Source of the DNA: Niveibacterium umoris
GTDB lineage: Bacteria > Pseudomonadota > Gammaproteobacteria > Burkholderiales > Rhodocyclaceae
NCBI RefSeq assembly: GCF_014197015.1
Contig: NZ_JACIET010000002.1
Coordinates: 682,001-746,000, forward strand
Reading direction: 5' to 3'
Length of the DNA: 64,000 nucleotides
The translations under genes and the position numbers were made by a program. Under the pieces are notes generated by a model, which searched no databases, was not told where the DNA came from, and saw only the letters and a program-made list of their open reading frames with translations. Every line of letters begins with the position of its first letter. Positions within the stretch are counted from its first letter, which is position 1. Positions 60,788 to 64,000 of the stretch are shown piece after piece.

Positions 60788-62209
60788 ATGCGCCATCCCG
60801 CTCATCGCAAGGCAGAGATCGACAGTGCGGCCTTTCTGGACGAACTGGGTGATGCCTTGCCGGTCGGCATTGCGGTGCTCGACCGCGGGTTGCGCTATCT
60901 GCATGTGAACCGGGCGCTCGCGGCGAGCAACGGCCTGCCGGTCGATGCGCACATCGGCCGCAGTGTGCGCGAAGTGCTCCCCGCGGCGGCCGACACGATC
61001 GAACCGCTTATGCACTGCGTCGTGATGACCGGCGCGGCGGTGGTCGACGAACCCGTCAGCGACGATCTGTCAGACCCTTCGGGACGTCAGCGAAGCTGGC
61101 TCGCGTCCTACCATCCACGCCTCGATGCGGATGGCTCGGTCGCCGGCATCCTGGCGATCGTGCGCGACGTCACCGCACATCGCGATGCGCTCAGGGAGAG
61201 CGAGGCGCGTTTCAGGCTGGTGGTGGAAGCGGCGCCCGATGGCCTGGCGATGGTCGACGCACAGGGCTGCATGCAATTGGTGAACAGCAAGATGGAAGTG
61301 CTGTTCGGCTACGGCCGCGCCGACATGCTCGGCCAGCCGATCGACATGTTGATGCCCGAGCGTTCGCGAGCGCGGCATCCGGGATTGATGCGCGGATTCT
61401 TTGCCAACCCCAGCGTGCGTGACATGGCGAACCGTCGCGAACTCTTCGCACGGCGCAAGGATGGCAGCGAGTTCCCGGTCGAAATCGGGCTCAACCCGAT
61501 TCCCGCCAGTCAGGGACAACTGGTGCTCGCTTCGATTGCAGATGTCACCGCGCGCAAGGCGGCACAAGCGCAGATCGAACGTGCGCTGGCCGAGAAGATC
61601 GCATTGCTCGACGAGGTGCACCACCGCGTCAAGAACAACCTGCAAGTGGTATCGAGCCTGCTCAACCTGCAAACACGCAACGCTCCGCCCGAGGCGCAGG
61701 CCTTGCTGATCGAAAGCCAGCGGCGGGTTCGCGCGATGGCGCTGATCCACCAGTTGCTATACGAGCGGCGCGACTTCAGCGAGGTCGACCTCGCGGCCTA
61801 TCTGCAGCGGCTCGCGGCCCTGCTGCGTGAATCAATGATGCGCGGCCGTGCCGGCCTGACCCTGCATGTCGACTGCGACACCGCAGTGGTGCTCGATCTG
61901 CAGCGCGCCGTGCCATGCGGACTGCTGGTCAACGAACTGGTCACCAATGCCATCAAGCACGCCTTTCCGGATGGGCGTACCGGTACGGTGGCGATTGCAC
62001 TGCACGCGGACGCGGACGGGGCGGCGCACCTGGTGGTGGCGGACGACGGCGTCGGCGTACCGGCGCACATCGAACCCGGGGCGGCGAGCTCGATCGGGTT
62101 CCAGCTTGTGCCCTTGCTGGTCGACCAGCTGCAGGGGAAATTCACCTTGCAACGCGGGCACGGCACGCGCTTCGACATTGTCCTCAAAGCCGAAAGGGGT
62201 GCGACATGA
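60788..62209 (+). CDS. PAS-containing HisKA_2/HWE-type sensor histidine kinase
   Basis: 473 residues, cytoplasmic (no membrane helix). Two PAS domains (~20-130 and ~140-260), then HisKA_2 with the phospho-acceptor in LDEVHHRVKNNLQVVSSLLN (H278/H279). The ATPase domain (~350-470) has NELVTNAIKHAF and DDGVGVP. It has no transmembrane input of its own; the periplasmic PstS-like gene just upstream may not contact it directly. It overlaps the next gene by four bases (ATGA), a firm sign of coupling. Confidence 0.9.
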   Translation: MRHPAHRKAEIDSAAFLDELGDALPVGIAVLDRGLRYLHVNRALAASNGLPVDAHIGRSVREVLPAAADTIEPLMHCVVMTGAAVVDEPVSDDLSDPSGRQRSWLASYHPRLDADGSVAGILAIVRDVTAHRDALRESEARFRLVVEAAPDGLAMVDAQGCMQLVNSKMEVLFGYGRADMLGQPIDMLMPERSRARHPGLMRGFFANPSVRDMANRRELFARRKDGSEFPVEIGLNPIPASQGQLVLASIADVTARKAAQAQIERALAEKIALLDEVHHRVKNNLQVVSSLLNLQTRNAPPEAQALLIESQRRVRAMALIHQLLYERRDFSEVDLAAYLQRLAALLRESMMRGRAGLTLHVDCDTAVVLDLQRAVPCGLLVNELVTNAIKHAFPDGRTGTVAIALHADADGAAHLVVADDGVGVPAHIEPGAASSIGFQLVPLLVDQLQGKFTLQRGHGTRFDIVLKAERGAT

Positions 62210-64000
62210 AAGGCACACGGGTGCAGATCGTCGAGGACGAACGCATCGTTGCGCTCGATCTCAAACAGAGTCTTGAGACCTTGGGTTACGAGGTCACCGG
62301 CATCGCCGCGCGCGGCGACGAGGCGATCGGCCAGGCGGAGCGTCATCACCCGGATCTGGTGCTGATGGACATCCACCTCGAAGGGGTCATGGATGGCACT
62401 GAAGCCGCGCGCGAGATCCACCAGAGATTGCACATTCCGGTCGTCTTCCTTACCGCGTACGCAGAGGACGAAACCCTCAATCGCGCGGCGGCAAGCGTGC
62501 CCTACGGCTATCTGCTCAAACCCTACGAGCTGCGCGAACTACGCGCCACCGTGCGCATGGCGGTCACGCGGCGGCGGGCGGAACTGGCGACCGAACGTGC
62601 GGAAGAGCAGTTGCGGCTGGCGGTGGATGCGGCAGAACTCGGGGTGTGGGAGTGGGATGCGTCCGACGACAGCATCAAGGTGGGTGGCCATTTCCTGCGC
62701 CTTCTTGGTTCTGCGCCGAGCGTCTTCAATGAAGGCCCGCAAGCGTTCATCGAGCGGGTGCACGAGAGCGACAGGGCGCAGTTGCTCGAAGCAATTGACA
62801 GACCGGAGGGCGCCCACGCCATCGTGCGCATGCGGCGCGAAGACGGTCGTTTCATCTGGGCGGAAGTGCATGCCAAGGCCTTCCGAAGTTCGCCATTGAG
62901 CCCCTGCCGATTGATTGGCGTGGTCTCGGACGTGACCGAGCGGCGCGAGATGGAAGACAAGCTGCGTCAGGCGAGCGTCGTGTTTCGCACCACCGCCGAA
63001 GGTATCGCTATCATGGACGCGGAGCGGCGCATAGTCTCGGTGAACCCGGCCTTCAGCTCGCTCACCGGTTTTTCACTTACCGACGTGCTCGGCTGCAATC
63101 CTGACGAGTTCCTGCACGCGCGCCGGCACAGCGATTCCTTCTATGCGCGGCTCGAAGCCTCGGAGCAGGGCTACTGGAACGGTGAGATCAGCTGCCGGAA
63201 GAAGAACGGCGGCATGTTTCCGGCCTGGGAACATGTGTGTGCCGTGCGCGACGAAGCAGGCTCCGCGGTGCAGTTCGTGCTTGCGTTTTCGGACATCAGC
63301 GCGATCCGCGAGGCCGAGGCACAGCTCAATCATCTTGCCTATCACGACGCGCTGACCGGGCTGGGTAACCGGCACCTGCTCGCCGACAGCCTCGAGACCG
63401 AAATCGAGCGGGCGCGCCGCAGCGGCATGCCGCTGGTACTGCTGTTCATCGACCTGGACGGATTCAAGACCATCAACGACACGCTCGGGCACGCGATTGG
63501 CGATGCCCTGCTCAAGGAAATCGCGGAACGGCTGCGCAAGACGATCCGTCGCAGTGATACCGCAGTGCGGCTGGGTGGCGATGAATTCTTCGTCATTGCA
63601 CCTGACGTGGCACGGGTGGAAGACGCCGCGTCGCTGGCCGAGAAGATCCTGCAGGCGATCGCCGCGCCGATCCAGGCCGGCGGCGAGCACCTGATCGTGT
63701 CGGGCTCGATCGGCATCGCGATCTTCCCGGCCAATGGCGAAGACGGCGACTTCCTGATCCGCGCTGCTGACAGCGCGATGTACGACGCCAAGGCGCGCGG
63801 CCGCAACCGCTACTGCTTCTATGCGCCGGACATGGCGGCGCGCGCGCTGGAACGCATGACGATCGAGCAAGGGCTGCGACGTGCGCTGGAACATGGGCAC
63901 TTCGAACTGCATTACCAGCCTGTCGTGTCGCTGAGCGACCAGCGCGTGGTGGCCTTCGAGGCTCTGCTGCGCTGGCAGCATCCGGAGCGCGGGCTGATTG
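62206..64000 (+). CDS. Response regulator with two PAS, GGDEF and EAL domains (cut at right edge)
   Basis: 598 residues visible. Receiver domain ~1-120 with phospho-acceptor D55 (LVLMDIHLEG) and lysine in YLLKPYE; two PAS domains (~135-245 and ~255-375); GGDEF ~390-545 with GGDEF at 457-461 and an RxxD site (RRSD) five residues before it; and the start of an EAL domain with FEALLRW (E585). It should make or break c-di-GMP under control of the kinase upstream. The rest lies beyond the window. Confidence 0.93.
   Translation, partial: MKGTRVQIVEDERIVALDLKQSLETLGYEVTGIAARGDEAIGQAERHHPDLVLMDIHLEGVMDGTEAAREIHQRLHIPVVFLTAYAEDETLNRAAASVPYGYLLKPYELRELRATVRMAVTRRRAELATERAEEQLRLAVDAAELGVWEWDASDDSIKVGGHFLRLLGSAPSVFNEGPQAFIERVHESDRAQLLEAIDRPEGAHAIVRMRREDGRFIWAEVHAKAFRSSPLSPCRLIGVVSDVTERREMEDKLRQASVVFRTTAEGIAIMDAERRIVSVNPAFSSLTGFSLTDVLGCNPDEFLHARRHSDSFYARLEASEQGYWNGEISCRKKNGGMFPAWEHVCAVRDEAGSAVQFVLAFSDISAIREAEAQLNHLAYHDALTGLGNRHLLADSLETEIERARRSGMPLVLLFIDLDGFKTINDTLGHAIGDALLKEIAERLRKTIRRSDTAVRLGGDEFFVIAPDVARVEDAASLAEKILQAIAAPIQAGGEHLIVSGSIGIAIFPANGEDGDFLIRAADSAMYDAKARGRNRYCFYAPDMAARALERMTIEQGLRRALEHGHFELHYQPVVSLSDQRVVAFEALLRWQHPERGLI

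Noticed and set aside
1-64000. tRNA, rRNA, CRISPR, insertion sequence, integrase or phage genes
   Set aside because: Looked for in gaps and by motif; none seen apart from the unassigned inverted-repeat element.

Overview
The window reads as ordinary chromosome from a high-GC betaproteobacterium, most likely of the Rhodocyclales (Azoarcus/Thauera/Zoogloea relatives). The grounds are inference: the DUF971-ubiE-Tim44-ubiJ gene block, two PEP-CTERM proteins, a cis/trans fatty-acid isomerase, an AMP-ligase plus liv-type ABC operon, and dense c-di-GMP signalling. I see no tRNA, rRNA, CRISPR array, insertion sequence or prophage. Both edges cut genes: a minus-strand gene starts at 46 and runs off the left edge, and a REC-PAS-PAS-GGDEF-EAL protein runs off the right edge.

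Layout. 1-5.5 kb: an AraC regulator divergent from the cut gene, a PEP-CTERM protein, a gene-poor 0.9 kb stretch, a small acidic protein, and a LysR/NmrA divergent pair with a perfect operator-like palindrome. 5.6-10.2 kb: a metal (probably zinc) homeostasis cluster of zur, a MerC-like protein, a small CxxC protein, an outer-membrane barrel, znuA and znuB, with no ATPase gene in the window. 10.2-17.4 kb: a small membrane protein, a CHASE4-GGDEF cyclase, then on the minus strand a ferric-reductase-like flavocytochrome, the heme-motif lipoprotein Cti and a TetA-like MFS exporter. 17.6-22.5 kb: ubiquinone genes (DUF971, ubiE, Tim44-like, ubiJ) and an envelope morphogenesis module (M23 peptidase, coiled-coil protein, bactofilin). 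22.6-24.6 kb: a secreted S9 peptidase. 24.8-31.8 kb: a signalling operon of a response regulator with an unassigned output region, an HD-GYP response regulator and a 1577-residue hybrid kinase. 31.8-37.1 kb: OxyR divergent from an HtrA protease, a leaderless AmpD-type amidase with an SH3 domain, a HEXXH protein, and a roughly 0.7 kb imperfect inverted-repeat element.

37.1-50.5 kb: a large acyl-CoA hydrolase/transferase, an MscS-family channel with a long coiled-coil periplasmic region, DUF4105 and MaoC proteins, a flavodoxin-fold reductase, a Leu/Phe/Val-type dehydrogenase, a secreted nucleotidase co-transcribed with a PEP-CTERM protein, and an OmpA-like protein. 50.5-58.7 kb: a Crp/Fnr regulator divergent from an acyl-CoA ligase-livGHM-substrate-binding-livF operon. 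59-64 kb: a tightly overlapping porin, PstS-like protein, HisKA_2 kinase and GGDEF-EAL regulator, which looks like an envelope-to-c-di-GMP signalling module.

The best candidates for something new are this last module, the ATPase-less zinc cluster whose regulator gene looks leaderless and overlaps nested palindromes, the cti/flavocytochrome pairing and the 0.7 kb inverted-repeat element. All identifications come from reading motifs by eye; no database search was run.
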